A stretch of 64,000 nt of DNA from Peptococcaceae bacterium UBA7702. GTDB taxonomy: Bacteria > Bacillota > Dehalobacteriia > UBA7702. Below are positions 16,374 to 25,160 of the stretch, piece after piece (position 1 is the first letter of the stretch; every line of letters begins with the position of its first letter). Both the position numbers and the translations under genes were made by a program. The stretch spans positions 946,536 through 1,010,535 of the forward strand of contig DLGE01000001.1 in assembly GCA_002482535.1 (NCBI GenBank), written 5' to 3'. The notes under the pieces were generated by a model, which made no database searches, was not told the origin of the DNA, and worked only from the letters and a program-made list of their open reading frames with translations.

Positions 16374-17564
16374 TTATTTTTCCGCGATACGCAAAATTTC
16401 TTTTACAAACCGATCGCTCTCGTTAATCCAGGGGCTGTGTCCAGAATGTTCAAACCAAACGATTTCTTTTGTAGGAGCATCTAAAAGATCATAATACGCC
16501 TTCACCAATGATGTGGGAGCATTGATATCGTGACGCCCTTCCAAAAAATATACGGGAATTTGTAGCTTCGCGTAATCTTCGCGTAAATCGATATCGTAGA
16601 GCTGTTGGTATACATCGTTAAACGTATAGAGAATACCGCGCAGATAGTTAATCTTATCAAGAATACCGTATTCAGCGGCGGCGATATCACGCATCGTGTT
16701 ATAGCCGCTATGATGAATATCAGGATTGGCTGTCATCAAACCATTGAGATAATTGAGGTAAACAGCGCTTTTCATGGTGATGTCATTGCCGTAATAAGGC
16801 GGTTCACCGTTTTCTTCCAGTTTTTTAACGAGATCGGTATCACCGGCTTCCGACGCAATCTCCATCGCATAGGCATAATCGATGCGTTCCGTTTCCACGA
16901 AGTCCACCATCTGTCCGGTGCCGATAAAGGCATGATAATATTCGGGGTGGGAAGCGGCCATGAAAATACCAAGAGCGCTGCCCCAGGATTCCCCAATCAG
17001 GTAGATTTTTTCCTGATTGAATTCAGCGCAAAGATACTTGGTCAGGGCGTAACCGTCTTCGATATACGTTTCGGGGGTCAGATCTCCCTTTGCTACGGCG
17101 CCATAAGATTTTCCCGCACCGGGTTGATCCCAGTTGACAACGACAAAGTATTTTTCAAGTTCCGATAAATCATAACGCACCGCGGCCATTTGCGAACCGC
17201 CGGGTCCGCCCGCCAAAAAAAGCAATACCGGCTTGGTCTGATCGTAGCCTCGTATACTGATCCATTCTTTATGGCCGTTTAGCTCCACTTGACGCAATTC
17301 CGCAATACTTCCGGCAACGATATCACCGTTTTCATCGGTAATCTGTGGTGTGGAGGCGTGCCATTGGCTGAATAGCGCAAAACCAACGCATAAAATAATG
17401 CTCAGACTGAAAAGAATTGCCGTTTTTCTCAGTCTTTTCACCACGAGGGTACGATCCTTCTGGCGAAAGTATTTCACAAAGAAACCGACGGCGTTGAACA
17501 ACAAAGCAAGCAAGAACACGAGGCCAAGGAGGAATGATCCTAAAAAAACGATGGTCTCAAACAT
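16374..17564 (-). CDS. Membrane-anchored alpha/beta hydrolase (prolyl-iminopeptidase-like)
   Basis: A 396-residue enzyme with two N-terminal transmembrane helices (about residues 2-25 and 45-65) followed by an alpha/beta-hydrolase domain. The oxyanion loop is 'LFLAGGPGGSQMA', the nucleophile elbow is 'LIGESWGSALG', the acid is in 'FLEGRHDINAP' and the His in 'EHSGHSPW', so the Ser-Asp-His triad is complete. The start at 17564 follows AAGGAG; a longer frame lacks a ribosome site. It resembles proline iminopeptidases of the S33 family, but substrate cannot be fixed. The catalytic domain is probably outside or on the membrane face. Confidence 0.88.
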   Translation of the reverse strand: MFETIVFLGSFLLGLVFLLALLFNAVGFFVKYFRQKDRTLVVKRLRKTAILFSLSIILCVGFALFSQWHASTPQITDENGDIVAGSIAELRQVELNGHKEWISIRGYDQTKPVLLFLAGGPGGSQMAAVRYDLSELEKYFVVVNWDQPGAGKSYGAVAKGDLTPETYIEDGYALTKYLCAEFNQEKIYLIGESWGSALGIFMAASHPEYYHAFIGTGQMVDFVETERIDYAYAMEIASEAGDTDLVKKLEENGEPPYYGNDITMKSAVYLNYLNGLMTANPDIHHSGYNTMRDIAAAEYGILDKINYLRGILYTFNDVYQQLYDIDLREDYAKLQIPVYFLEGRHDINAPTSLVKAYYDLLDAPTKEIVWFEHSGHSPWINESDRFVKEILRIAEK

Positions 17565-17691
17565 TAAAATGGGCTCCTTTTCCGATTTTAGATCCTTATT
17601 AAAATAAGCGCAATATTGGTATTGTACCAAATTGTCCATGGTATTGCAATATTAACCATACACATTAAATGGAATAAAATACAATCTCATA

Positions 17692-17735
17692 AAACAACGG
17701 CAAACAGGCAACCAATCCCTGTTCTGCCGTTGTTT
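17692..17735. terminator. Hairpin terminator after the GyrI-like gene
   Basis: AAACAACGGCA (17692-17702) pairs with TGCCGTTGTTT (17725-17735), extended by AACAGG/CCTGTT. On the minus strand it ends in TTGTTTTATG. Confidence 0.7.
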
Positions 17736-17744
17736 CTCCTCTTT

Positions 17745-18380
17745 TTATCCCCTCTTCTTCACCGGCTGGCGAAGGATGGTTTTCAGCTTTTCCGGGGCGG
17801 TTTTCCGGGGGTCGCCCAGATAGATTTCATGGTGCAGCCTCTGATCGGAAAAGTCGTTTTCATAACCTTGCTCCGCACTATACCGTTCCATCCGTTGAAG
17901 GGTGGCCGGTTCGTCGTCGTAAGGGCCGATGTGCATACACTGAACGCAAAGGCCTTCTTCATAGGTGAAGAATTCCGCCGCCGAGAAATCCCGCCGTTTC
18001 TTTTTGGCTGCCGTTTCTTTGGCCCAGTGAAACATCTCTTCCGTGACGAAATCCGGCAGACGGATCATGGACGTCCAGGCGAAATTCTCCTTATGGCGAG
18101 TATCGACGCCGACGCCGTCTTTCATCCGCCAAAGCCCTTCCAAAGGCGGCACCACGTATTCAAAGAAGCCTTGCAGCTCTTTGCCGCTTTTTTTGCTCAT
18201 GCGGAGGGTAAAGGCAATGCCATAGAGGATTTCCAAAGCTTGTTGGTAAGCGCCGCCCTCTTCGTTGGGATCGCCGACGCCTTTTACCGCTATAAAATTC
18301 ATTTTTGGCACCTCAATCAGAGCCGGTTCCCGCTTGGGCTGATAAAGCTCCTTGTATTCCTTTTTATAATCAAATGCCAT
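17745..18380 (-). CDS. GyrI-like small-molecule-binding domain protein
   Basis: A 211-residue stand-alone GyrI-like (AraC effector-binding fold) protein without a DNA-binding domain. Recognisable parts are 'MNFIAVKGVGDPNEEGGAYQQALEILYGIAFTLRM' and 'LCVQCMHIGPYDDEPATLQRMERY'. This family binds small hydrophobic or cationic compounds, and some members hydrolyse them. The start overlaps the end of the VOC gene by 11 bases, so the two are translationally coupled. The function here is unknown. Confidence 0.88.
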   Translation of the reverse strand: MAFDYKKEYKELYQPKREPALIEVPKMNFIAVKGVGDPNEEGGAYQQALEILYGIAFTLRMSKKSGKELQGFFEYVVPPLEGLWRMKDGVGVDTRHKENFAWTSMIRLPDFVTEEMFHWAKETAAKKKRRDFSAAEFFTYEEGLCVQCMHIGPYDDEPATLQRMERYSAEQGYENDFSDQRLHHEIYLGDPRKTAPEKLKTILRQPVKKRG

Positions 18381-18849
18381 GTTCTTTCCCCTCCCCTAAG
18401 CAATTTCTCACATAGGCCACCGGCACGTCCATGCGGCCCGCGATGTCTTCAACGGAGAGACCGCTGTCAATGAAGCGGGCCACCACGGTGGTCATGGCTT
18501 CGCCGATTTCGATGATATGATCATCGGGGTCGTAGAGGCGGACGGCGCGCTGCCCCCAACCGTATTCCATAACAGGATGGACATAGTGAACGTCGTCAAA
18601 GGCAGCAAGCTTGGCGACAAAGGCGTCGAAGTCGTCTTCCTCAAAATAGAGTTCGGCGTTATTGCCGCCAAAGCAGGCTTTCTTACCGATGAAATCCTGC
18701 CAGGTTTCCACTGTTTGCAGGGAAAAACCGCCGGTGAGGGTAACGTTGGCGCCAAAATCAAGGATTACCTCTGAGCCGCAGACCCGACCATAGAATTCCT
18801 TGGACTTTTCCAGATCGCTGACAGCGATCAGCACACTTTGATATTTCAT
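18370..18849 (-). CDS. VOC (glyoxalase/bleomycin-resistance fold) protein with C-terminal helical tail
   Basis: A 159-residue vicinal-oxygen-chelate protein: 'VLIAVSDLEKSKEFYGRVCGSEVILDFGAN' begins the first beta-alpha module and 'YGWGQRAVRLYDPDDHIIEIGEAM' ends the second, with a Glu metal ligand in the last strand. The C-terminal ~45 residues ('VARFIDSGLSVEDIAGRMDVPVAYVRNCL') look like a small helix-turn-helix-like extension. Both genes of this operon are predicted to bind small molecules, suggesting detoxification or sequestration. The substrate is not deducible. Confidence 0.88.
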   Translation of the reverse strand: MKYQSVLIAVSDLEKSKEFYGRVCGSEVILDFGANVTLTGGFSLQTVETWQDFIGKKACFGGNNAELYFEEDDFDAFVAKLAAFDDVHYVHPVMEYGWGQRAVRLYDPDDHIIEIGEAMTTVVARFIDSGLSVEDIAGRMDVPVAYVRNCLGEGKEHGI

Positions 18850-18884
18850 CTTTTCCCTCCTATTTTTCTGTTTTCCTGTTTTCT

Positions 18885-18914
18885 AAAAAGCCGCAGAACT
18901 AATCTGCGGCTTCT
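18885..18914 (-). terminator. Terminator of the apgM gene
   Basis: AAGCCGCAGA (18888-18897) pairs with TCTGCGGCTT (18903-18912), with a CTTTTTAG tail on the minus strand, 18 bases past the stop. Confidence 0.85.
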
Positions 18915-18931
18915 TTAAATCTTTTTAATGT

Positions 18932-20152
18932 TTAATGATAATCCTGATTCAAGAATTGCAGCAGCATACTTTTCCCATCTTCAAAGAGAATCCCTGATTT
19001 TTTGGCGCTTTCTTCGTCGTGGATCACGCACTGATCCATCGAATGGAAGCGGCTGTCAAAGATCACAAAGGGTACCGGTTCCCTGGTATGGGTGCGCAGT
19101 TCCAAAGGCGTGGCATGATCCGGCGTGACGATGATGCGGTAATCTTCCCTCATATCTTCGCAGGCTTTTAAAATCGGCGGAATCGTCTCCTGATCGATTC
19201 GTTCAATGGCCTTTACTTTCATATCAGCCTTGCCCTGGTGGCCGCTTTCGTCCGGCGCTTCCACATGGACAAAGATGAATTCGCCGCCGCCTTTCAGATA
19301 GGCTGCCGCCACATCACCCTTACCGCGAAAATCCGTTTCCACACCCCCGGTGGCGCTGGCCAGATAACAGATATCCATACCGGCGCTGATGCCGATGCCG
19401 CGAATCAGATCGACGCCGCTGATCACACCGGCCTTTAAGCCGTAGCGGTCGTGAAACGAGGGCAAAGACGTTTTCACGCCGGGGCCCCAAAGCCAAAGAC
19501 CGTTGGCGGGGCGCTCTCCCTTGGCGATTTTTTCTTTGTTATAAGGGTGCTTTGCCAGGATTTCCTGGGCCTTTTTCATATAGTCGATGGCCTGATCTGC
19601 CATGCTGCCTTCGGGTAAATGGTCGCCCAAAGGCTTGCCCATGATCTCATGGGCAGGGTGAAAGGTCATGTCGGTAGCGCCGTTACGCCAAAGCAGGATA
19701 TTGCGAAAAGAGACACTGGGATAAAGGGAAAAAATTTCGTCGTCAAGTTCTTTTTGCACGTCGGCGATGAGCTGCGCCGCGTCGGCGGTGGTCACTTCGC
19801 CACCGCAGTAATCGAGGAGTTTTTTATTTTCAAAAGACCCTTCCTCACTGAGGGTGACGAGATTGGCTCTCAGCGTAAGATCCCCCTGATGGAGGGGAAC
19901 CCCTGCGGAGACCGCCTCCAAAGAAGAACGGCCCTTATAAAAATCTTTGGGCGGATAGCCCAAAACAGAAAGATTCGCCACATCGCTGCCGGGGGAAAAC
20001 TCCGGCGGCACCGTTTGACAAAGACCGCTGATGCCACCGGCGGCCATGGCGTTGATATGGGGTTTATCCGCTACGTGCATCGGTGTTTTGCCGTCAAATT
20101 GGGCGCTGGGACGGTCAGCCATACCGTCGGCAAGGATAAAAATATATTTCAT
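18932..20152 (-). CDS. Cofactor-independent phosphoglycerate mutase, ApgM (archaeal-like) type
   Basis: Interconverts 3- and 2-phosphoglycerate in glycolysis with a metal centre of the alkaline phosphatase superfamily. It has about 406 residues, the ApgM length. Metal motifs are 'FILADGMADRP' at the N-terminus, 'VHVEAPDESGHQG', and 'IIVTPDHATPLELRTHT' with 'PVPFVIFD' near the end. AGAGGTGG lies before the ATG at 20152. It is monocistronic with its own terminator. This enzyme type is common in anaerobic bacteria, either as the sole mutase or beside GpmI. Confidence 0.93.
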   Translation of the reverse strand: MKYIFILADGMADRPSAQFDGKTPMHVADKPHINAMAAGGISGLCQTVPPEFSPGSDVANLSVLGYPPKDFYKGRSSLEAVSAGVPLHQGDLTLRANLVTLSEEGSFENKKLLDYCGGEVTTADAAQLIADVQKELDDEIFSLYPSVSFRNILLWRNGATDMTFHPAHEIMGKPLGDHLPEGSMADQAIDYMKKAQEILAKHPYNKEKIAKGERPANGLWLWGPGVKTSLPSFHDRYGLKAGVISGVDLIRGIGISAGMDICYLASATGGVETDFRGKGDVAAAYLKGGGEFIFVHVEAPDESGHQGKADMKVKAIERIDQETIPPILKACEDMREDYRIIVTPDHATPLELRTHTREPVPFVIFDSRFHSMDQCVIHDEESAKKSGILFEDGKSMLLQFLNQDYH

Positions 20153-20310
20153 GAAGTCCACCTCTCATTATGCTCTTTGCATCAAGTATATAAAAAAACC
20201 GCGTTTTTCGCAAGGGTAAATCCTTACCCTCATAACGATTCCATCGAAGAAAGACGGCCTTACCATGGCCGCCCGTTGAAAACTTGCTTTATGCTGGCTT
20301 TTGGATAAGT

Positions 20311-20357
20311 GAAAGAGGCGCCCCAAAAGTCACCAAGTAACCTCTCTTTGGGGCGCC
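20311..20357 (-). terminator. Terminator of the DUF308 gene
   Basis: GGCGCCCCAAA (20317-20327) pairs with TTTGGGGCGCC (20347-20357), followed on the minus strand by TCTTTC. Confidence 0.75.
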
Positions 20358-20366
20358 CCTTACTCT

Positions 20367-21110
20367 TTAATACCGTTCTTCCCGATACTCATAATCCCGG
20401 TAGCTTTTATAGCTTTCGTAATCGCTGTCTTCTTTGTCCTCCGGGTCATTGCCATCGTCGAAGCGGTCATAATCGTACATTTTTACTTCGTCGTTGCTCT
20501 TTGCCGCCGACCGTTCTTTTTTGCGCCTGTGGCTTTTGCCGCCCATCACCGGCGTGGGAAACATTCTCGTCGCACCGTATTCCCCGATACGGATGATGTT
20601 ATAAGTAATAAAATAAATGCCAAGTATCCGAGCCATAAACCGCTCCGTGCCGGAGAGGTTGAGGAAAACCATCACGGTAACCACCAGGGCCACAATGGCG
20701 CCGAGGAGGGGAACCCACCAAAGGCCGTTATTCGCCTTGTAATAGCCGTAGGCCGCAATGGCCGCGAGAACCGCCGTACAAAATGTCCACAAACCCAGCA
20801 GCACAGGAAAGAGCACCAAGGCGATACTGCTTCTGAAAAACATCACCAAAATGCCGACGATCAAACCGGCCACGGCAACGACCAGCAACGGATAGTTTCC
20901 CTCATCCTTGTTGAGGAAAAAAATCACACCGCAGATGATGCCCGCGGCGATCATCACGATACCGACCAGAGCGACGGAAAGGTTTAAGGCGCTGGCAGGA
21001 AAGATCATCAGAAAAATACCGTAAACCAATAAAACCGTATTGGCAATGATCATTCGCCGCGACATCTGTTTTTCACCGCCGAATTTATCGATCACTATCT
21101 TTACATCCAT
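20367..21110 (-). CDS. DUF308 (HdeD-like) integral membrane protein
   Basis: A 247-residue protein with about six transmembrane helices between residues 20 and 175, arranged as the paired-helix DUF308 repeats seen in HdeD-like proteins ('GIFLMIFPASALNLSVALVGIVMIAAGI'). The C-terminal ~60 residues are hydrophilic, rich in Asp, Glu, Tyr and Arg, ending in a 'YESYKSYRDYEYREERY' tail. The tail is low-complexity and probably cytosolic and disordered. It lies downstream of cardiolipin synthase on the same strand with a 37-base gap and may be cotranscribed with it. Role unknown. Confidence 0.85.
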   Translation of the reverse strand: MDVKIVIDKFGGEKQMSRRMIIANTVLLVYGIFLMIFPASALNLSVALVGIVMIAAGIICGVIFFLNKDEGNYPLLVVAVAGLIVGILVMFFRSSIALVLFPVLLGLWTFCTAVLAAIAAYGYYKANNGLWWVPLLGAIVALVVTVMVFLNLSGTERFMARILGIYFITYNIIRIGEYGATRMFPTPVMGGKSHRRKKERSAAKSNDEVKMYDYDRFDDGNDPEDKEDSDYESYKSYRDYEYREERY

Positions 21111-21147
21111 CTCTTCTTAACCTCGTTTCTTTTTTATGGCAAACCTT

Positions 21148-22680
21148 CTACATCAAAGGCGCAAACAGCCGTAGGATTGAGCGGCAGGCTCTTTCCACCA
21201 GGGAGATCTTTTTTGCCGCCGCGTAGGTGATTTCTTTCGATTTTCCCATCGTATGGATAAAATCCTCTTTGACCGAGTAAATGACGCTGTTGCGGTAAAA
21301 AACAACGGCGCATTCAAAATGAAAATAGAAACTGCGGTAATCCATGTTGATGGTACCGACAACGGCTACATTGTCATCGGCCACAACATTTTTGCCATGG
21401 ATAAAACCGGGAGTATATTCGTATATTTTGACGCCTGCCTCCAAAAGCGGCAGATAGTAACTTCTGGTGACCTTGAAAACGGTTTTCTTATCGGGGATCC
21501 CCGGAGTAATGATACGCACATCCACACCGTTTTTCGCGGCCAGACAGAGGGCTGTCTGCATTTCGTAATCAATGATCAGATAAGGCGTCGTGATATAGAT
21601 ATAATCGGTAGCGTGATTGATAATATTTAAAAACAGGTTTTCGCTGACATTTTCAAAATCAAGGGGCGTATCACTGAAAGGCTGCACGTAACCGTCGGCC
21701 CGGGCTACGCCGATGGTATGGCGATAATTTCGCTCATCGAGCATATCCTTTTTATGGCGGCAGTTGAAATTCCACATTTTGATAAAGGTTTCCGTGAGAT
21801 TCCAAACGCCCTCCCCTTCGATCATGACCGCCGTATCTTTCCAATGACCGAAGCGTTCCTTTTCGTTGATGTATTCATCAGCCAGGTTGAGGCCGCCACA
21901 AAATGCCACGACGCCGTCGATGACGGTAATCTTGCGGTGATCCCGGTAATTCATGGTTGCGTTAAGGCTGGGCCGGAAGGGATTGACGATATGCACATGG
22001 AAGCCTTCGCTTTCCAAGCGCTTATTGTAATCTTTGGGCAGCGTGTTGATGCAGCCCATATCGTCATACATAAAGTAGACTTCCACGCCTTGCTGGATCT
22101 TCCGGCGCAACAGCTCGTGGATGGGATTCCACATGTGTCCTTCGGCGACGATGAAATATTCCAGGAAGATGTATTCTTCGGCCTTGTCCAATTCTGCCAT
22201 GAGCCGGGTAAACATTTTTTCACCCACAGAGAAATATTCTGCTTCCGTATTGCTCCAAAGGGGAAAACCGGCGATTTCGTCAAGATAGCGGGCGGCAACG
22301 GCGAGGTCCTTATCATGTTCCCGCAATTCCCGCAGGCATTTATCGTCCCGCACTTTATATTCCAAGCTGCTGGCGGTAAAGATATCGGCTTTCATGCGCA
22401 CCCGTTTGGGCAGGCGCTTATTTCCCCACAACAGATAGACGATACCGCCCACGAGGGGGAAAAGCAGAATCAGCGTAAGCCAGGCCAATTTATAGACGGG
22501 GTTATCATCCTTGGTGCCCAGCCAAATCACGATGATAAAACTAAAGGCAACAAAGGCGAAATAAACCGCGGGAAACATATCTCCGAGGTACAGTAAAATA
22601 AGTATGAAAACAACGATCTGGAAAATAATGGCCAAACTGACCGTAACCAGACGAGTAAAAAGGAGACGGATTAATTTCAT
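21148..22680 (-). CDS. cls: Cardiolipin synthase
   Basis: Condenses two phosphatidylglycerol molecules to cardiolipin at the membrane. 510 residues, typical. There are two N-terminal transmembrane helices (about 12-32 and 38-55) plus a third hydrophobic stretch 'LAWLTLILLFPLVGGIVYLLW', then two phospholipase-D repeats. The first HKD motif is 'YRDHRKITVIDGVVAFCGGLNLADEY' and the second 'FIHGKNVVADDNVAVVGTINMDYRSF'. AGGGG precedes the start. Its partner downstream is the DUF308 membrane protein. Confidence 0.95.
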   Translation of the reverse strand: MKLIRLLFTRLVTVSLAIIFQIVVFILILLYLGDMFPAVYFAFVAFSFIIVIWLGTKDDNPVYKLAWLTLILLFPLVGGIVYLLWGNKRLPKRVRMKADIFTASSLEYKVRDDKCLRELREHDKDLAVAARYLDEIAGFPLWSNTEAEYFSVGEKMFTRLMAELDKAEEYIFLEYFIVAEGHMWNPIHELLRRKIQQGVEVYFMYDDMGCINTLPKDYNKRLESEGFHVHIVNPFRPSLNATMNYRDHRKITVIDGVVAFCGGLNLADEYINEKERFGHWKDTAVMIEGEGVWNLTETFIKMWNFNCRHKKDMLDERNYRHTIGVARADGYVQPFSDTPLDFENVSENLFLNIINHATDYIYITTPYLIIDYEMQTALCLAAKNGVDVRIITPGIPDKKTVFKVTRSYYLPLLEAGVKIYEYTPGFIHGKNVVADDNVAVVGTINMDYRSFYFHFECAVVFYRNSVIYSVKEDFIHTMGKSKEITYAAAKKISLVERACRSILRLFAPLM

Positions 22681-22750
22681 GTAAGAAGTGCCCCTTTATG
22701 TGACCTATACATAAATTATACAAAAATGGCACAAAAATGCAATACTTTTT

Positions 22751-22972
22751 TCATTGAGGCCACCAAGGATAGAGTCTTTCCGTAATAGCAATGGAGCGAA
22801 AACAGTGGGAGAGCAGCGAACAATAGTCAGCGAGGAGTTCCACTTCTTTTAATGACAAGCCACAACTCATCATGGCGGCGATGGAAAAAGCGGAAGAAAG
22901 ACGCATCATGCCTTCATTCCAGCTTTCCCGTTCCTCCCAGCCTTGATTGCTGTTCACCGTGCCTTCTGCCAA
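22751..22972 (-). CDS. Small hypothetical protein
   Basis: A 73-residue frame starting with TTG at 22972, seven bases after a strong GGAGG, which is the main support. It contains a hydrophobic helix-like stretch 'MRLSSAFSIAAMMSCGLSLKEVELLADYCSLLSHCF'. I recognise no family. It lies between the dinB operon and cls on the same strand. It could also be a chance frame. Confidence 0.45.
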   Translation of the reverse strand: MAEGTVNSNQGWEERESWNEGMMRLSSAFSIAAMMSCGLSLKEVELLADYCSLLSHCFRSIAITERLYPWWPQ

Positions 22973-23077
22973 AGTAAACACCTCCGTTTTATTTTATGCG
23001 ACGCGGTCAAAAATCAGAATGACAAGAAAAACCAACCCTTCGACCTTTTTTCTGTAAAAGCGAGATCTCCCGGTTTT

Positions 23078-23338
23078 CTACGCCTTGTGCAGGTACCAAC
23101 GATGCTCCGCAATATCGTAACGCAGGCAAACCGGCCACTGCCGCTGATTTGATACGGCGACACAATCAAAATAGAGGGTTTTGTGCCCGGCCAAACGTTC
23201 CTCCCGCAAACTTTTCACGGCGCTGACGGCAATTTTCTGTTTCTCCTCCTCCCGGGTCAGGCAAAAAGCCAACGGTAAAATGGTGCCATCCTCCCGCCAG
23301 AGGGCGTAAACTTGAATCGGTTTCATTAACATTTTCAT
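23078..23338 (-). CDS. Small protein coupled to dinB
   Basis: An 86-residue basic protein with no recognised family. Its start overlaps the dinB stop, so it is translated with the polymerase. The sequence predicts a beta-rich fold: 'PIQVYALWREDGTILPLAFCLT' and 'GHKTLYFDCVAVSNQRQWPVCLRYDIAEHRWYLHKA'. Position alone suggests an SOS-regulated accessory to the Y-family polymerase. Confidence 0.65.
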   Translation of the reverse strand: MKMLMKPIQVYALWREDGTILPLAFCLTREEEKQKIAVSAVKSLREERLAGHKTLYFDCVAVSNQRQWPVCLRYDIAEHRWYLHKA

Positions 23339-24588
23339 CAGTAGAACCTCGGCAACGCGCCGCCGCCGAAATCTTCCTCGTCAAAATGGCGAAAAAGCTG
23401 CTCCGCGCCGCTGTGCAGAGACCGGGCTGTGGTGACGCACTGTTTTCCGTAACGTTTTTTCAGGGCAAATACCGCTTCTTCTAAACGCTCTTCTTTGAAG
23501 ACGTCCCGGCCGAAAAGAAGACCGTTCAGGGAACGCTCCGCGGATAACTCCGAAAGGCAAAGGCAGAGATATTTCACGCCATTTCTCGGATAAACCATGC
23601 CAAGCAGAGGCAAAGCTTTGTCGCAGATATCCTTATAATGTAAAATCGGATCGCTGAATTTTTGCCGGCGGCTGAAGTAACGGCGGTCGCGATCCTTTAA
23701 AGCCACAGTAATCACGACGGCGGTGAGACCCTTTTCCCGCAATTGAAAAGAAAGCTCTTCGGCAATGTAAAGCAACACATCCTCACATTCTTTTTGGGTT
23801 TTCAGCACATGGGAAACGGTCACCGATTTGCTGATGCTTTTGGGAGGCGGCAAGGGGCCCTCTAAAACAGGGGAGTCGTCGCGGCCGTTGGCATAATGCC
23901 ACAGCGTGACGCCGTTTTTACCCATCAGCTCCTTGATCAAAACAGGAGAAAGCGCCGCCATATCACCGACCTTCGTCACACCGAGCCGGAGGAGCTTTTC
24001 CACGGTGCGCCTTCCCGCCATGAAGAGAAAGTCAATGGGCTGAGGCCATAATTTCGTTTTGATCTCCTCCTGCCAAAGGGTATGTACGCGGTCAGGCTTT
24101 TGAAATTCCGAAGCCATTTTTGCCGTGGCTTTGGTATTGCCCAGACCGATATTAACGGTGAAGCCCAGTTCCTCCCGAATGCGATCTTTCAGTGCCGCGG
24201 CGGCCTCAACCGGAGGGCCGAAAAACTTTTCTTGTCCTGTCATATCGAGAAAGCACTCGTCAACAGAAAAAGCTTCCACCGCCGGAGAATATTCTCTGAG
24301 CAGCGTTTTCATGGCGTGGCTGGCCCGTAAATAGCAGGGATAGTCCGGCGGCACCAAAAGCAGATCGGGGCATTTCTGTTTTGCCTGCCAGACGACTTCC
24401 CCTGTGTGTACCCCGGCCTTTTTGGCCAACTCACTTTTGGCCAAAATAATGCCGCCACCGGACTCGTTCTTTTTGGCCACCGCAGAAGGGACGGTACGGT
24501 AATCGAGGTCTCCCCCCAGCAGAAGGTGTTCCACCGCGGACCAGGAAAGAAAGGCGCTATTGACATCGACATGAAAAATGACTCTCAT
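23338..24588 (-). CDS. dinB: Y-family DNA polymerase (DinB / Pol IV)
   Basis: An error-prone translesion polymerase of 416 residues. Catalytic acidic residues are in 'IFHVDVNSAFLSW' (N-terminus) and 'AFSVDECFLDMTG' (SxDE motif). The palm/thumb 'GLGNTKATAKMASEFQKPD' and HhH region 'VEKLLRLGVTKVGDMAAL' follow, then the little-finger domain from about residue 240. The start at 24588 is preceded by GGGGG. A LexA-type box (24608-24619) and promoter directly upstream show SOS control. A small coupled gene follows. Confidence 0.94.
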   Translation of the reverse strand: MRVIFHVDVNSAFLSWSAVEHLLLGGDLDYRTVPSAVAKKNESGGGIILAKSELAKKAGVHTGEVVWQAKQKCPDLLLVPPDYPCYLRASHAMKTLLREYSPAVEAFSVDECFLDMTGQEKFFGPPVEAAAALKDRIREELGFTVNIGLGNTKATAKMASEFQKPDRVHTLWQEEIKTKLWPQPIDFLFMAGRRTVEKLLRLGVTKVGDMAALSPVLIKELMGKNGVTLWHYANGRDDSPVLEGPLPPPKSISKSVTVSHVLKTQKECEDVLLYIAEELSFQLREKGLTAVVITVALKDRDRRYFSRRQKFSDPILHYKDICDKALPLLGMVYPRNGVKYLCLCLSELSAERSLNGLLFGRDVFKEERLEEAVFALKKRYGKQCVTTARSLHSGAEQLFRHFDEEDFGGGALPRFY

Positions 24589-24607
24589 TTGATTTTCCCC
24601 CAACAAA

Positions 24608-24619
24608 GAACATTTGTTC
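24608..24619 (-). promoter_or_regulatory. LexA (SOS) box of dinB
   Basis: GAACATTTGTTC is a perfect GAAC-N4-GTTC palindrome, the Gram-positive LexA/DinR operator, placed just downstream of the predicted dinB -10 element and 19 bases before the start codon. Confidence 0.9.
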
Positions 24620-24628
24620 TATATTGAC

Positions 24629-24657
24629 ATTTTAGCATATCACCGGCGATTTGTAAA
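24629..24657 (-). promoter_or_regulatory. dinB promoter
   Basis: On the minus strand: TTTACA (24657-24652), 17-base spacer, TAAAAT (24634-24629). The LexA box lies across the transcription start region, a repressing position. Confidence 0.75.
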
Positions 24658-24741
24658 GAAGAAATAAAAATTCTATTGCTACTTTTATCAGGCATTTTAC
24701 CAATTTCGTGAAATCTTGGTATGATTTTCCAAAAAAAAGGA

Positions 24742-24770
24742 TTGCAAAAAAGCAGACCTTCGCATATAAT
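24742..24770 (+). promoter_or_regulatory. Promoter of the zinc-ribbon gene
   Basis: TTGCAA (24742-24747), 17-base spacer, TATAAT (24765-24770), about 90 bases ahead of the start, leaving a long 5' leader. Confidence 0.75.
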
Positions 24771-24861
24771 GAAGCCATGCTATTTCTTAGTTCTCAAACG
24801 TTATCTCCTGAAAGGATGATCGTAAGGACAAAGCGATAGGAAATTTTAGGAGGTAAACTAC

Positions 24862-25137
24862 ATGTATTCCGACAAAACTTTATCATGCAAAGATTGCGGA
24901 GCCGAATTTACTTTTTCCGCCGCAGAACAAGAATTCTACGCTGCGAAAGGTTTTGAGCATGAACCCGCTCGCTGCCCCGAATGCCGCCGCAAAAGAAAAC
25001 AGGCGAAAAACGCCGACAGAGAAATGTTCACTGTAATTTGCGACCAGTGCGGTGCAGAAACCCAAGTCCCCTTCCGTCCCACCAACGGCCGTCCCATCTA
25101 CTGCCGTGACTGCATGGACAACAGAAACAGAGACTAA
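24862..25137 (+). CDS. Small double zinc-ribbon protein
   Basis: A 91-residue protein with four CxxC pairs: CKDC (residues 9-12), CPEC (39-42), CDQC (61-64) and CRDC (82-85), making two treble-clef/zinc-ribbon units of the zf_Tbcl type. The middle is basic (ECRRKRKQAKNADRE), compatible with nucleic acid binding. AGGAGG precedes the ATG. The gene is monocistronic, with a consensus-like promoter, a leader of about 85 bases and a strong terminator, suggesting high expression. The family is widespread in Clostridia and has no settled function. Confidence 0.88.
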   Translation: MYSDKTLSCKDCGAEFTFSAAEQEFYAAKGFEHEPARCPECRRKRKQAKNADREMFTVICDQCGAETQVPFRPTNGRPIYCRDCMDNRNRD

Positions 25138-25160
25138 TCAACACAAAAGAATAAAAGCAA

